A stretch of DNA of 64,000 nt from Natronomonas salina (GTDB taxonomy: Archaea > Halobacteriota > Halobacteria > Halobacteriales > Haloarculaceae). Location: the NCBI RefSeq assembly GCF_013391105.1, contig NZ_CP058335.1, forward strand, positions 930,001 through 994,000. The letters run 5' to 3'. The notes under the pieces were generated by a model. The model did not search any database and was not told where the DNA came from. It was given only the letters and a program-made list of their open reading frames with translations. Shown here in pieces: positions 16,154 to 25,176 of this stretch (within the stretch, counting starts at the first letter, position 1; each line of letters opens with the position of its first letter). Both the position numbers and the translations under genes were made by a program.

Positions 16154-18139
16154 TTACTCGTCCCCGTCTTCGTCCTCGTCCTCGACGTCCTCGAAGTCGG
16201 CGTCGACGTACTCCTCGTCCTCGCCGCCCTCGGCGCCGCCACCGCGGGGGCCCGGGCCGGGACCGCCCATGTTACCCGCGCCGGCCGCGCCGCCCGGACC
16301 GGCGCCGCCCGGACCGGCACCGCCCGGCCCTGCGCCTGCGGCACCGCCCGCGCCGCCGGCGCCGGCGGCCTGCTGCTGGTACATCTGCTTGCCGATCTCC
16401 TGGAGCTCCTCGGAGAGGCTCTCGGTGGCCGACTCGAGGGCCTCGGTGGCCTCGTCGAGCTCGTCGCCGCTCGCGTCGGCGTACTCCTCGAGGGCCTCCT
16501 GGACGCGGTCGATCTCGGCCTCGATGTCCGCCTGGAGGTCGTCGTCGACCTCCGCCTCGTTCTCGTCGAGGAGCTTCTCGGCCCGCTGGACCGAGGACTC
16601 GGCCTCGTTGCGCGCCTCGACGAACTCGCGGCGCTTCTCGTCCTCCTCGGCGTGCTGTTCGGCCTCCTCCTGCATCTGCTCGATCTCCTCGTCGGAGAGG
16701 CCGACGCCGCCCTCGATGGTGATGTCCTCCTTGTTGCCTGAGCCCTGGTCCTCGGCGGTGACGTTGACGATGCCGTTCTCGTCGATGTTGAACGACACCT
16801 CGATCTGGGGGGTGCCCGCGGGCGCCGGCGGGATGCCGGTCAGCTGGAAGGCGCCGAGCAGTTCGTTCTCCTCGGCGATCTCGCGTTCGCCCTGGAAGAC
16901 GCGGACGTTCACCGACGTCTGGTTGTCGGCGGCGGTCGTGAAGACCTTCGACTCCTCGGTCGGGATGGTCGTGTTCTTGTCGATGAGCCGCTCGAAGAGA
17001 CCGCCCTTCACCTCGATGCCGAGCGAGAGCGGCGTGACGTCCAGCAGGACGATGTCGTCGACGTCCCCGGAGAGGACGCCGCCCTGGATGGCCGCGCCGA
17101 GGCCGACCGCCTCGTCGGGGTTGACGTTCTTCTTCGGCTGCTGGCCGGTCATGTCGGCGACCTTCGCCTGGACCTGCGGCATCCGGGTGGAGCCGCCGAC
17201 GAGGATGACCTCGTCGATGTCGGACTTGTCGTAGCCGGCGTCCTGGAGGGCCTGCTCGGTCGGCTCGACGGTCCGGTCGACGAGGTCCTCGGTGAGGGAC
17301 TCGAACTTCGCGCGCGTCAGTTTCTCCTCGAGGTTGAGCGGCCCCTCGTCGGTCGCCGCGATGAACGGGAGGTTGATGGTGGTCTCCTTCCGCGAGGAGA
17401 GCTCGATCTTCGCCTCCTCGGCGGCGTCCTTCAGCCGCTGGAGGGCCTGCCGGTCGTCGCGGAGGTCGATGCCGTGTTCGTCCTCGAAGCTGTCGGCGAG
17501 GTACTCGATGATCGCCTCGTCCCAGTCGTCGCCCCCGAGGTCGTTGTCCCCGTTGGTCGCGACGACCTCGTAGACGCCGCCGCCGAGGTCGAGGATGGAG
17601 ACGTCGAAGGTGCCGCCCCCGAGGTCGTAGACGAGGACGGTCTGGTCGGACTCGTCGTCCAGCCCGTAGGCCATCGCGGCCGCCGTCGGCTCGTTGACGA
17701 TGCGCTCGACCTCGAAGCCGGCGATCTCGCCGGCGTCCTTCGTGGCCTGCCGCTGCTTGTCGTTGAAGTACGCCGGGACCGTGATGACGGCCTTCTCGAC
17801 GTCGTCGCCCAGGTACTCCTCGGCGTCGCGCTTGATCTTCTGGAGGATCATCGCCGAGATCTGCTCGGGCGTGTACTCCTCGTCCTCCACCTCGACGGTG
17901 TAGTCGTCCTCGCCCATGTGGCGCTTGATGGACTGGATCGTGTCCTCCGGGTTCTGGACGGCCTGGTTCTTCGCGGGCTTGCCGACCAGGCGCTCGCCGT
18001 CGTCGGTGAACGCGACGACGGACGGGGTCGTCCGCTCGCCCTCGCCGTTCACGATGATCTCGGGGTCGCCACCCTCCATCACCGCGAAGGCGGAGTTGGT
18101 GGTACCGAGGTCGATACCGAGAATCTTGTTGCTCGCCAT
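16154..18139 (-). CDS. dnaK: molecular chaperone DnaK (Hsp70)
   Basis: The product has 661 residues with start ATG 18139 ([20 protein letters not shown]). The ATPase domain shows the phosphate-binding motifs [22 protein letters not shown] and LVGGSTRMP; the substrate-binding domain follows from about 385; the lid is acidic and helical; the tail is a Gly/Pro/Ala-rich repeat ([12 protein letters not shown]-like) ending EDEDEDGDE. It folds proteins with DnaJ and GrpE in the cytosol. Order on the strand is grpE, dnaK, then dnaJ 2.2 kb further. A TATA box sits 30 nt upstream, so it can be transcribed separately from grpE. Confidence 0.97.
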   Translation of the reverse strand: MASNKILGIDLGTTNSAFAVMEGGDPEIIVNGEGERTTPSVVAFTDDGERLVGKPAKNQAVQNPEDTIQSIKRHMGEDDYTVEVEDEEYTPEQISAMILQKIKRDAEEYLGDDVEKAVITVPAYFNDKQRQATKDAGEIAGFEVERIVNEPTAAAMAYGLDDESDQTVLVYDLGGGTFDVSILDLGGGVYEVVATNGDNDLGGDDWDEAIIEYLADSFEDEHGIDLRDDRQALQRLKDAAEEAKIELSSRKETTINLPFIAATDEGPLNLEEKLTRAKFESLTEDLVDRTVEPTEQALQDAGYDKSDIDEVILVGGSTRMPQVQAKVADMTGQQPKKNVNPDEAVGLGAAIQGGVLSGDVDDIVLLDVTPLSLGIEVKGGLFERLIDKNTTIPTEESKVFTTAADNQTSVNVRVFQGEREIAEENELLGAFQLTGIPPAPAGTPQIEVSFNIDENGIVNVTAEDQGSGNKEDITIEGGVGLSDEEIEQMQEEAEQHAEEDEKRREFVEARNEAESSVQRAEKLLDENEAEVDDDLQADIEAEIDRVQEALEEYADASGDELDEATEALESATESLSEELQEIGKQMYQQQAAGAGGAGGAAGAGPGGAGPGGAGPGGAAGAGNMGGPGPGPRGGGAEGGEDEEYVDADFEDVEDEDEDGDE

Positions 18140-18165
18140 GTTACCCGTCACTACCGGACAGAATC

Positions 18166-18174
18166 GGTTAAAAG
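18166..18174 (-). promoter_or_regulatory. TATA box of dnaK
   Basis: On the minus strand CTTTTAACC is centred about 31 nt before the dnaK ATG. It fits a strong haloarchaeal promoter with a very short leader, and shows dnaK need not rely on read-through from grpE. Confidence 0.55.
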
Positions 18175-18272
18175 TTGCTAGATACTGCGACCCACGACCG
18201 CGCGCTACGTGGTCCCTTCTGTCGGTTTTCGACGCTCCCGATCCCGACGACCGGGAACTATAAACAGAACCG

Positions 18273-18932
18273 CTATTCGCCGTCTTCCGCGACGGTCACC
18301 TGCGCCGCCCGCAGCACCTTTCCGGCCATCTCGTAGCCGGGGCGGTGGACCTCGGCGACCGTCCCCCCGGGCTGGTCGCTCTCGACGCGCAGGAGCACCT
18401 CGTGGCGCTGCGGGTCGACCTCGGTGCCCGGCTCGGGCTCGATCGGGTCGACGTTCTCGTCGGTCAGGACGTCGTCGAGCAGCCGGAACGTCGCTTCGAC
18501 GCCCTCGCGGATGTCGGCGTCGTCGTCCTGCTCGAGGGCGCGCTTGAGGTTGTCCCGGACCTCAAGCAGCCGCTCGACGAGGTCCTCGGTCGCGCGCTCG
18601 CGCTCCTGCTGCTGGCGCTTCTTCTGTCGCTTCTTGTAGTTCTGGAACTCGGCCTGCTTGCGCTTCAGGCGCGACTCGAGGTCCTCGACCTCCAGTTCGA
18701 GCTCGTCGTTTCGCGCCCGGAGGTCGGCGATCTCGCCGGCGACCTCCTCCGGCTCCTTGTCAGCCACCCGCTCGGCAATCGCGTCCTCGTCGATCTCGGA
18801 GGCCGGGTCCGCCGACGTCTCGCCCGACTCGTCCGCCGCGTCGGACCCCTCACCCTCGACCGACTCGTCGACGGGTTCCTCGTCGCCCTCGCGCTCGGCG
18901 TCCGCCGACTCCTCGCGCTCCGTGTCGCTCAT
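18273..18932 (-). CDS. grpE: nucleotide exchange factor GrpE
   Basis: The product has 219 residues. The first 75 are an extremely acidic, unstructured extension typical of haloarchaeal GrpE. A long coiled coil follows (about 76-135, [20 protein letters not shown] then NYKKRQKKR), and then the beta domain, with the signature-like [21 protein letters not shown] and the ending [16 protein letters not shown]. GrpE releases ADP from DnaK. It is the first gene of the chaperone group, 133 bp before dnaK on the same strand and divergent from the XPB gene. Confidence 0.95.
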   Translation of the reverse strand: MSDTEREESADAEREGDEEPVDESVEGEGSDAADESGETSADPASEIDEDAIAERVADKEPEEVAGEIADLRARNDELELEVEDLESRLKRKQAEFQNYKKRQKKRQQQERERATEDLVERLLEVRDNLKRALEQDDDADIREGVEATFRLLDDVLTDENVDPIEPEPGTEVDPQRHEVLLRVESDQPGGTVAEVHRPGYEMAGKVLRAAQVTVAEDGE

Positions 18933-18953
18933 ACACGGACCGTGCCCGCCTGC

Positions 18954-18963
18954 GGCAATAAGG
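18954..18963 (-). promoter_or_regulatory. TATA box of grpE
   Basis: On the minus strand CCTTATTGCC is centred about 26 nt before the grpE ATG, consistent with leaderless initiation. Confidence 0.5.
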
Positions 18964-19024
18964 GTTGAGAAAACGGACGGGGCGAGGGCGTCGGAGTTAA
19001 GCCCGCCCGCCGACGACCCCCGGT

Positions 19025-20461
19025 GTGGTCACGCTCCGGTTCGACGAGGGCACGGTCCGCATCGACGGCGACGGGGCGTCGGCCCTCGACGGCCTGTCGT
19101 TCGTCGAGGTCGACGCCCGCTCGGAGAGCCGCCGCGCCCCCGCCTACCGCTACCCGTTCCTGGTGTCGACCTGCCACAACCGGAGCCTCCCAGTCGAGGA
19201 CGCCGTCCTGGACCTCCCCGAGGTCGGCGACCTGACGACCGACTACGAGCTCCGCGGCTACCAGGAGGACGCCCTCGAGGCCTGGCACGGCGCGAACGAC
19301 CGCGGCGTCGTCGAACTCCCGACCGGCAGCGGCAAGACCGTCCTGGCCATCGGGGCGATGACCGACCTCGACACCCCGACGCTGGTCGTCGTCCCCACCA
19401 TCGACCTCCTGGAGCAGTGGCGCCGCGAACTCGAGGCCGAATTCGGGGACAGCGTCGCCGTCGGACAGCTCGGCGGCGGCGAGCAGCGCGTCGAGCCGAT
19501 TACCGTCGCCACCTACGACTCCGCGTACCTCCGCGCCGACGAACTCGGCGACCGCTTCGGCCTGCTCGTCTTCGACGAGGTCCACCACCTCGGCGGCGAG
19601 GGCTACCGGGATATCGCCCGCCTGATGGCCGCACCCGCCCGGATGGGCCTCACCGCCACGTTCGAGCGCCCCGACGGCGCCCACGAGGCGGTCGAGGAGC
19701 TCGTCGGCAGCGTCGTCTACCGCCGCTCGGCCGACGACCTCGCGGGCGAGCACCTCGCCGACTACGACATCAAGCGAATCGAGGTCGACCTCACCCCCGA
19801 GGAGCGCGAGCGCTACGAGGCCCACCAGGGCACCTTCACCGACTACCTCGCGTCCTCGAACATCGACATGCGGAGCGGCAGCGACTACCAGGAACTCGTC
19901 AAGCGCTCCGGCTCCGACCCCCGGGCCCGGGAGGCGCTCCTCGCGAAGCAGCGCGCCCGCGAGGTGATGATGAACGCCGACCGGAAAGTCGAGGCCCTCG
20001 CGGAGATCCTCGAGCGCCACAGCGACGACCGCATCATCGTCTTCACCGCGTTCACCGACCTCGTCTACGACCTCGCCGAGCGGTTCCTCCTCCCGCCGAT
20101 CACCAGCGAGACCGGCGCCGACGAACGTCGCGAGATCCTCGAGCGGTTCCGCCGCGGCGACTACTCCCGCGTCGTCGCCGCCAACGTCCTCGACGAGGGC
20201 GTCGACGTCCCCGACGCCAACGTCGCCGTCGTCCTCTCGGGTTCGGGCAGCGAGCGAGAGTTCACCCAGCGCCTCGGGCGCGTCCTCCGCCCGAAGGACG
20301 ACGAGGGCACCGGATCAGGGGGCGCCGAATCCCGGAGTTCCGAACCCCGAGGGTCGGAGCCAGCCGAGTCCCCAGCGCGGCCCGGCCCCGGGCGCGCGCT
20401 GCTCTACGAGGTCGTCACCAGCGAGACCGCCGAGGAGCGCGTCGCGCGGCGGCGGCGGTAG
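19025..20461 (+). CDS. XPB/Rad25-type DNA repair helicase
   Basis: The GTG start gives a 478-residue protein. An N-terminal damage-recognition-like domain (1-75) is followed by LRGYQEDALEAW, Walker A PTGSGKT (about 97-103), DEVHH (motif II, about 184-188), GLTATFERPDGAHE, and helicase domain 2 with IIVFTAFTDLV and QRLGRVLRPK (motif VI). XPB opens DNA in nucleotide excision repair together with Bax1. The position equivalent to the RED motif reads RPD. A Gly/Ser/Pro-rich insert of about 28 residues lies between RPKDD and RALLYEV. The gene is divergent from grpE and co-directional with two small genes. Confidence 0.88.
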   Translation: MVTLRFDEGTVRIDGDGASALDGLSFVEVDARSESRRAPAYRYPFLVSTCHNRSLPVEDAVLDLPEVGDLTTDYELRGYQEDALEAWHGANDRGVVELPTGSGKTVLAIGAMTDLDTPTLVVVPTIDLLEQWRRELEAEFGDSVAVGQLGGGEQRVEPITVATYDSAYLRADELGDRFGLLVFDEVHHLGGEGYRDIARLMAAPARMGLTATFERPDGAHEAVEELVGSVVYRRSADDLAGEHLADYDIKRIEVDLTPEERERYEAHQGTFTDYLASSNIDMRSGSDYQELVKRSGSDPRAREALLAKQRAREVMMNADRKVEALAEILERHSDDRIIVFTAFTDLVYDLAERFLLPPITSETGADERREILERFRRGDYSRVVAANVLDEGVDVPDANVAVVLSGSGSEREFTQRLGRVLRPKDDEGTGSGGAESRSSEPRGSEPAESPARPGPGRALLYEVVTSETAEERVARRRR

Positions 20462-20491
20462 TGCTATGCCCCGAGCGGCTGACGGACCACC

Positions 20492-20845
20492 GTGTCGCTC
20501 GACCGCTCCCACCTCGTGAACCGCCGACTGACCGTCGCCTTCGTCCTTCAGGTCGTCGGGTACGCCGCGCTGCTCGCCGTCTACCCCCACAGCGAGCCAT
20601 CCGCCGTCGCCGAGGCGCTCCAGGTGCTGCCGACCCCACTTCTGGTCGTGGTCGCGCTGCCAGCGCTCCCGGCGCTGGCCCTTACCCTGGCCGTCGGCGC
20701 GGTCCTGTCGGCCGTCGGCGCGGCTCCCGAGTCCGTCCCCGCGCTCCTGCTCGCCCGCGGCGACGTGCTGTTCTTCGTCTGCGCCTACGTCGTCGCCGTC
20801 GCGAGCGCGCCCCTGAGTCGGCGGGCGGCGGAACTGACCGACTGA
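20492..20845 (+). CDS. small membrane protein
   Basis: The GTG start 30 bp after the helicase gives 117 residues, beginning SLDRSHLVNRRLTVAFVLQVV after the start. Three hydrophobic segments (about 14-32, 48-70, 86-107) suggest an integral membrane protein. The third-position GC bias is as in neighbours. No family is recognised. Its close spacing suggests cotranscription with the XPB gene, without implying a repair role. Confidence 0.6.
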   Translation: MSLDRSHLVNRRLTVAFVLQVVGYAALLAVYPHSEPSAVAEALQVLPTPLLVVVALPALPALALTLAVGAVLSAVGAAPESVPALLLARGDVLFFVCAYVVAVASAPLSRRAAELTD

Positions 20846-20895
20846 AACCGCCGACGCGTCGTAATCCCCATCAGTGACCCCGCCGAGGCTGGCCC

Positions 20896-21162
20896 ATGGG
20901 CGAACTGGTCACCGCGCTCGGCAGCCTCGAGGGCTGGCGGAGCGAGGGGTACGCCGCACGGGTCCACTACGAGGGCGCCGCCGACCGCTACAGCGTCGAG
21001 TTCTACGAGCCGACCGAACGGGTGATCTACTGGGCGGTGCGCGACGACGACGAGGCGGTGCCGGTGGGCCGCGACGACGTCCCCGGACCGCTCCGGCAGC
21101 GCGTCCGCGAGGACCTCACCGAGGCCGGGGTCGACCCGGACGTCGAGAGCCGGACGCTGTAA
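20896..21162 (+). CDS. conserved hypothetical protein, 88 aa
   Basis: The product begins MGELVTALGSLEGWRSEGYAAR and contains EFYEPTERVIYWAVRDDDE, then VGRDDVPGPLRQRVREDL. It looks like a small alpha/beta soluble domain; similar short haloarchaeal proteins of the DUF7538 type exist, but I am not sure of the assignment. There is no signal or membrane segment. It is co-directional with the gene upstream at 50 bp. Confidence 0.6.
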   Translation: MGELVTALGSLEGWRSEGYAARVHYEGAADRYSVEFYEPTERVIYWAVRDDDEAVPVGRDDVPGPLRQRVREDLTEAGVDPDVESRTL

Positions 21163-21256
21163 GGTCACCCGGCGACCGACGCGCGGACGCCGCTCTCTGG
21201 ACGCCGTCGGCGGTCATCGGCTTGCCCTCTGCCGGTTTTGGCTCCGTTTTCCGGCG

Positions 21257-21285
21257 GCGTAAAACGTCGACGGGGGCGTAAAACG
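21257..21285 (+). repeat. direct repeat GGCGTAAAACG
   Basis: Ten-base units GCGTAAAACG-like occur at 21257-21266 and 21276-21285, 19 bp apart (nearly two helical turns), with related A-rich words (GACGCAAAG, GACGCTAAATCG) further on. They lie 130-160 bp upstream of the small gene at 21416 and could be regulator binding sites. Confidence 0.35.
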
Positions 21286-21415
21286 ACGCGAATCGGACGC
21301 AAAGTATCTCGCTAACACCTTACGTCCCAGGAGAAACGACGCTAAATCGACCGAAGTCGACCCAAAGCTCTGGCCCTTACTTTATCCTATAGGCCACAGG
21401 ACACGACGAGGCATC

Positions 21416-21589
21416 ATGTCCAACTCCGACCACCGCGAACCGGGAACCGAACCGACCCCCGAAGGCCCCGAGATCGACCTCCTCCACTACGACGACGAGG
21501 GGACCGTGAAGTTCTTCGAGCCGGAGGCTTTCGGCGCGTACATCGTCGTCGACGAGTTCAACGTGGTCGAGCTCTGCGAGGCCGTCTGA
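21416..21589 (+). CDS. small acidic protein (DUF7331-like), 57 aa
   Basis: The product begins MSNSDHREPGTEPTPEGPEID, followed by LLHYDDEGTVKFFEPEAFGA and VVDEFNVVELCEAV. The pattern of a disordered acidic head and one small beta-rich unit with YDDEGTVxF resembles the haloarchaeal DUF7331 group. A TATA-like TACTTTATCC lies at about 21379-21388, giving a very short leader. The function is unknown; it may be a small regulatory or accessory protein. Confidence 0.65.
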   Translation: MSNSDHREPGTEPTPEGPEIDLLHYDDEGTVKFFEPEAFGAYIVVDEFNVVELCEAV

Positions 21590-21653
21590 GCGGTCGGGCC
21601 AGGAGAGCGCAGCTCGGTCCGTCGACCCGACGGCCGTACGTTCGCCGGCTCGA

Positions 21654-23579
21654 CTACTTGAACCGGAACGTCTCGAGGTTCTTCGGCGCGAACGTCCGCA
21701 TGTTGAACTCGTGGTACAGCGCCGAGGAGAGGTCCTGGACCGACGACTCGTCGCCGTGGACGCAGAGGACCTTCTCCGGCCGGGGGTTCATCGTGCGGAC
21801 GAAGTTCATCAGCCCCTGGCGGTCGGCGTGGCCCGAGAAGCCGTCGACGGTCTCGACGTCCATGTTCAGCGTCAGGGTGGAGCCGCCGCGACTGCCGCCG
21901 CGGTCGTTCATCGGAATCTCGTCCCAGCCGTTCTGGATGCGGCGGCCGAGCGTCCCCTGTGCCTGGTAGCCGACGAAGGTGAGCGTCGAGTCCTCCTCCG
22001 CGCCGACGTGCTCGAGCCAGGACATGATGGGGCCGCCGGTGACCATCCCGGACGTCGAGAGGATGATGCAGGGGCCGCCGTCGGCGACCTCCTGGCGCTC
22101 GTCCTCGCCGCCGTCGATGTGGTTGAACTGCTCGGCGAGGAACGGGTTCTCGTCGTCGTGGAAGATGCGGTCCCGGAGGTCGTCGCGGAGGTACTCGGGG
22201 TAGGTCGTGTGGATGGCCGTCGCCTCCCAGATCATCCCGTCGAGGTGGACGGGCATCTCGGGGATCTTGCCGCTGCGCATCGCCTCCTCGAGGACGAGCA
22301 TGATCTCCTGGGAGCGGCCGACCGCGAAGGCGGGGATGAGGACCTTCCCGCCCTGGTCGTGGGTCCGGTTGATGACCTCGGCGAGTTTCGCCTCTGAGTC
22401 CTCCTGGTCCGTCTGGTAGTCGTTTCGGCCGCCGTAGGTCGACTCCATGACGAGCGTCTCGACGCGCGGGAAGTCGTTGACGGCGCCGTTGAACAGGCGG
22501 GTGTCGTCGTAGTGGATGTCGCCGGAGAAGGCGACGTTGTAGAGGCCGTCGCCGACGTGGAAGTGCGAGACCGCCGAGCCCAGGATGTGCCCGGCGTTGT
22601 GGAACGTGAGCTTCAGGTCCGGCGCGATGTCGGTGACGTCGCCGTACTCCAGCGGGATGCAGTGCTTGATGGCCTCCCGGACCTGCTCGGACTCGTACGG
22701 GGGCGCGCGTCCCTCCTTGGCCGCGACGTCGAGGTAGTCCAGCGTCAGCAGGCCCATCAGGTCGCGGGTCGGCTCCGTGCAGTAGATGGGACCGTCGTAG
22801 CCGTACTTGAACAGCAGCGGGATGAGCGCCGAGTGGTCGAGGTGGGCGTGGGTCAGGACGACGGCGTCGATGTTCTGGGCGCCGGCGCCCAGGGCCTCGG
22901 GGATCTGGAGGTACGGCACCTCGCCCTCCGCGCCCGGCTTGTCGCCGCAGTCGACGAGGACGCGCGTCTCCGGGGTGTTGAGGATGAAGCCCGCGCGGCC
23001 GACCTCGCGGCAGCAGCCCAGCGTCGTGATGCGGACCCACTCGTCGTCGGACATCTCCTCGCGGTGGATCTGCCGGCCCACGCGCTCGAGGATGTCGCGG
23101 CGCTCGTCGCGCTCCTGCTTCAGGAAGTTCCGGACGTTCGAGACCGTCGAGGACTCGATGGGCGGCGTCCGGACGACCTCCGGGGTCCAGCCGACCTGCT
23201 GGGTGATCTCCCGGAGCGTCGAGCCGTGCCTGCCGATGACCATCCCTGGCTTCTCGGCCTCGATGACGACCTCGCCGGTGTCGGCGTGGAAGTCCAGGTC
23301 CGTCACGCCCGCCTCGTCGGGGATGACCTTCCGGATCTCCTCGCGGGCCGTCTCCGGCCGGGAGAGGACGTCGGGGTCCGGGCGGACGGTGATCCGCTTC
23401 CGGAGCTTCGAGGCGAGGCGCCGCACGAGGTCGCCGTCGCCCGCGAACTTCTTCGGGTCGCGGGTGTAGACGACGAGCTCCGGGCCCTCGTACTTCACGT
23501 CCGAGATGGAGATGTCGCTCGGTACTTCGCTGACGATCGTTTCCTTGATATCTTCGAGTTGCCGCTCTACTGCGCTCAT
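21654..23579 (-). CDS. fttA: beta-CASP ribonuclease aCPSF1 / transcription termination factor FttA
   Basis: The product has 641 residues, the normal family length. Residues 1-145 hold two KH-type RNA-binding units, the second with the GxxG loop GRHGST. The metallo-beta-lactamase domain starts at about 180 and contains LTHAHLDHSAL, the HxHxDH zinc site; the beta-CASP domain carries the later metal-binding motifs, with SGHADRQ and CVHGD near the C-terminus. The enzyme cleaves nascent RNA 3' ends and terminates archaeal transcription. It is monocistronic, and the short in-frame sequence before ATG 23579 gives no better start. Confidence 0.95.
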   Translation of the reverse strand: MSAVERQLEDIKETIVSEVPSDISISDVKYEGPELVVYTRDPKKFAGDGDLVRRLASKLRKRITVRPDPDVLSRPETAREEIRKVIPDEAGVTDLDFHADTGEVVIEAEKPGMVIGRHGSTLREITQQVGWTPEVVRTPPIESSTVSNVRNFLKQERDERRDILERVGRQIHREEMSDDEWVRITTLGCCREVGRAGFILNTPETRVLVDCGDKPGAEGEVPYLQIPEALGAGAQNIDAVVLTHAHLDHSALIPLLFKYGYDGPIYCTEPTRDLMGLLTLDYLDVAAKEGRAPPYESEQVREAIKHCIPLEYGDVTDIAPDLKLTFHNAGHILGSAVSHFHVGDGLYNVAFSGDIHYDDTRLFNGAVNDFPRVETLVMESTYGGRNDYQTDQEDSEAKLAEVINRTHDQGGKVLIPAFAVGRSQEIMLVLEEAMRSGKIPEMPVHLDGMIWEATAIHTTYPEYLRDDLRDRIFHDDENPFLAEQFNHIDGGEDERQEVADGGPCIILSTSGMVTGGPIMSWLEHVGAEEDSTLTFVGYQAQGTLGRRIQNGWDEIPMNDRGGSRGGSTLTLNMDVETVDGFSGHADRQGLMNFVRTMNPRPEKVLCVHGDESSVQDLSSALYHEFNMRTFAPKNLETFRFK

Positions 23580-23767
23580 GAGTTAGAAATCCTCGGTCTG
23601 GGGGTCCCGGGCCCGCGGCGCACCGCTGTCGACGCGGACCGGCGGTCCGTCGGACTGGATGCGTGACAACAGGTCATGGATTCGTATCTGCGGTTGACTG
23701 TCGTCGTCGGTCGACGACCGCGGGAGGGTCCGGAAAACCCGCTCGTACTCGGACCTAACCGACTACT

Positions 23768-23778
23768 CATATAAAACC
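23768..23778 (+). promoter_or_regulatory. TATA box of the gene at 23796
   Basis: CATATAAAACC is centred 23-24 nt upstream of ATG 23796. It is one of the clearest TATA boxes in the window and predicts a leaderless mRNA. Confidence 0.6.
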
Positions 23779-23795
23779 CTTCGCAAACGTTAGTT

Positions 23796-24275
23796 ATGCG
23801 AGTCACGACAGACGCAGTCGTCGACGAGTACGAGTGGATCCGCGGCCGCGCGGCCGTCCCCGAACTGATCAACGACGTCAGAGACCGCCTCGGCCCCCTG
23901 TTCGACACCGAGGTCGATCACGTGACGACCGATCGGTATCGGGAGGAGGTCGACGAGGTCTTCGCGGACGGCGATCGCGCGGTCAACGTCGCGGCGCTCT
24001 CGGCCATCCTCCGGGACCTCGACTGCGAGGGCGACTACCCCGGGTTCGTCGTCGACGAGTTCCTGGGCCGGAAGCTCGCGGCGACGGTCGCCGGCGGCGA
24101 ACCGCGGGCGCTGCTGGCCGAGGCGACGTTCCACTTCGCGGACGTGCACACGCACGGACCCGACGACGAAGCTGCGGGCGCGGACGACCTCGACGCCGCG
24201 CTGGCGGCGGGCTTCCAGTCCCGGCTGCCCGGCTGGGCGTGGACCGAGTCGGAGAGTCCCTTCGCGGTGGAGTAG
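23796..24275 (+). CDS. conserved haloarchaeal hypothetical protein, 159 aa
   Basis: The product begins MRVTTDAVVDEYEWIRGRAA and is acidic and probably helical, with SAILRDLDCEGDYPGFVVDEF in the middle and FHFADVHTHGPDDE near 112-125. The HxHGPDDE stretch might bind metal, but no known site is matched. There is no signal peptide or membrane segment. It is followed 30 bp later by the cupin gene in the same direction, so the two may be cotranscribed. I do not recognise a function. Confidence 0.65.
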   Translation: MRVTTDAVVDEYEWIRGRAAVPELINDVRDRLGPLFDTEVDHVTTDRYREEVDEVFADGDRAVNVAALSAILRDLDCEGDYPGFVVDEFLGRKLAATVAGGEPRALLAEATFHFADVHTHGPDDEAAGADDLDAALAAGFQSRLPGWAWTESESPFAVE

Positions 24276-24305
24276 CCTTATCCCGGCGCCGACCCCGGTA
24301 CCGCC

Positions 24306-24788
24306 ATGGAACGCGTCTCCATCGACGACGTCGAGGCGGAACCGCACCCGATGGGCGTCAACCGCGAGCGCCGCGTCCTCACGGACGCCCTCGGGGCCGA
24401 GGAGATGACCGCCGTCCACTACGAACTGGAGCCGGGCGAGCAGTTCTCCGGCGGCCTCCACACCCACCACGACCAGGAGGAGGTCTTCTACGTGCTGGAG
24501 GGGACCGCGACGTTCGAACACGGGACCGACGGCGAGAAGACGGACGTGGAGGCGGGCGAGGTGATCCGATTCGAGCCCGGCGAGTTCCAGTGCGGCCGCA
24601 ACGAGAGCGAGGACATCGTGGTCGGCCTGGCGCTGGCGGCGCCCGGCAGCCAGCACGACTGGGAGCAACTGGAGTCGTTCGCGCCCTGCGGCGAGTGCGG
24701 CGAGGTCACCGCCCACGGCGTCCGCGAACCCGACCGGGACTTCGTCATCTACTGCAAGGAGTGCGGCAACGAGATGCAGATCGCCTGA
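24306..24788 (+). CDS. cupin domain protein with C-terminal zinc ribbon
   Basis: The product has 160 residues. The cupin motif 1 is clear in GGLHTHHDQEEVFYVLEG (about 41-58), with the His and Glu metal ligands; motif 2 surrounds EAGEVIRFEPGEFQCG. The last 45 residues hold CGECG and CKECG, two CxxC knuckles that should bind zinc. The combination suggests a sensor or regulator rather than a plain enzyme, but no activity can be assigned. Confidence 0.8.
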   Translation: MERVSIDDVEAEPHPMGVNRERRVLTDALGAEEMTAVHYELEPGEQFSGGLHTHHDQEEVFYVLEGTATFEHGTDGEKTDVEAGEVIRFEPGEFQCGRNESEDIVVGLALAAPGSQHDWEQLESFAPCGECGEVTAHGVREPDRDFVIYCKECGNEMQIA

Positions 24789-24873
24789 ACGCGACGGCCG
24801 TCAACCTTTTCTGGTTACGTTCTGGACGGATGTTCCCCAAAGAAGTTACGTGGCTCCGCGGAGATGAGTCTGT

Positions 24874-25095
24874 ATGGAATCGCTGCGCCGGCGGCCCCAC
24901 CAGCGACTCTCCCGGGCGGTCGTCAAGACGCTCGGCTACCGGCTGTTCATGGTGTGTATCACTGTCGCCGTCGCCTTCCTGGTCGTCGACGACGTCGGCG
25001 CGGCGCTGAGCATCGGCCTCGTGACGAACCTCCTGAAGACCGGGACGTACTTCGTCTACGAGCGCGCGTGGGACCACGTCGACTGGGGCGTCTGA
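24874..25095 (+). CDS. DUF2061 membrane protein
   Basis: The 73-residue product begins MESLRRRPHQRLSRAVVKT and contains YRLFMVCITVAVAFLVVDDV and GLVTNLLKTGTYFVYERAWD, the standard DUF2061 layout of two short membrane segments with a conserved K-T-x-x-Y-R and Y-x-Y/F-E-R-x-W. The family is small and uncharacterised. It may be leaderless; the coordinates place it between the cupin gene and proS, all on the plus strand. Confidence 0.8.
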   Translation: MESLRRRPHQRLSRAVVKTLGYRLFMVCITVAVAFLVVDDVGAALSIGLVTNLLKTGTYFVYERAWDHVDWGV

Positions 25096-25176
25096 GGACG
25101 GCCCGCCGGCCCTCGCGGCGTCCGACCGCCCGGACGATACGCCGGACTTAATACCGCGCTGGAGGAGGGTCCGTGT

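Noticed and set aside
16269-17234. Long plus-strand frames across dnaK and many other genes
   Set aside because: They are antisense shadows caused by GC-rich codon usage; the minus-strand dnaK is unambiguous.
23677-23774. 32-codon plus-strand ORF (MDSYLRLTVVVG) between fttA and the next gene
   Set aside because: Overlaps the TATA box of the following gene and lacks a ribosome site; likely noise.
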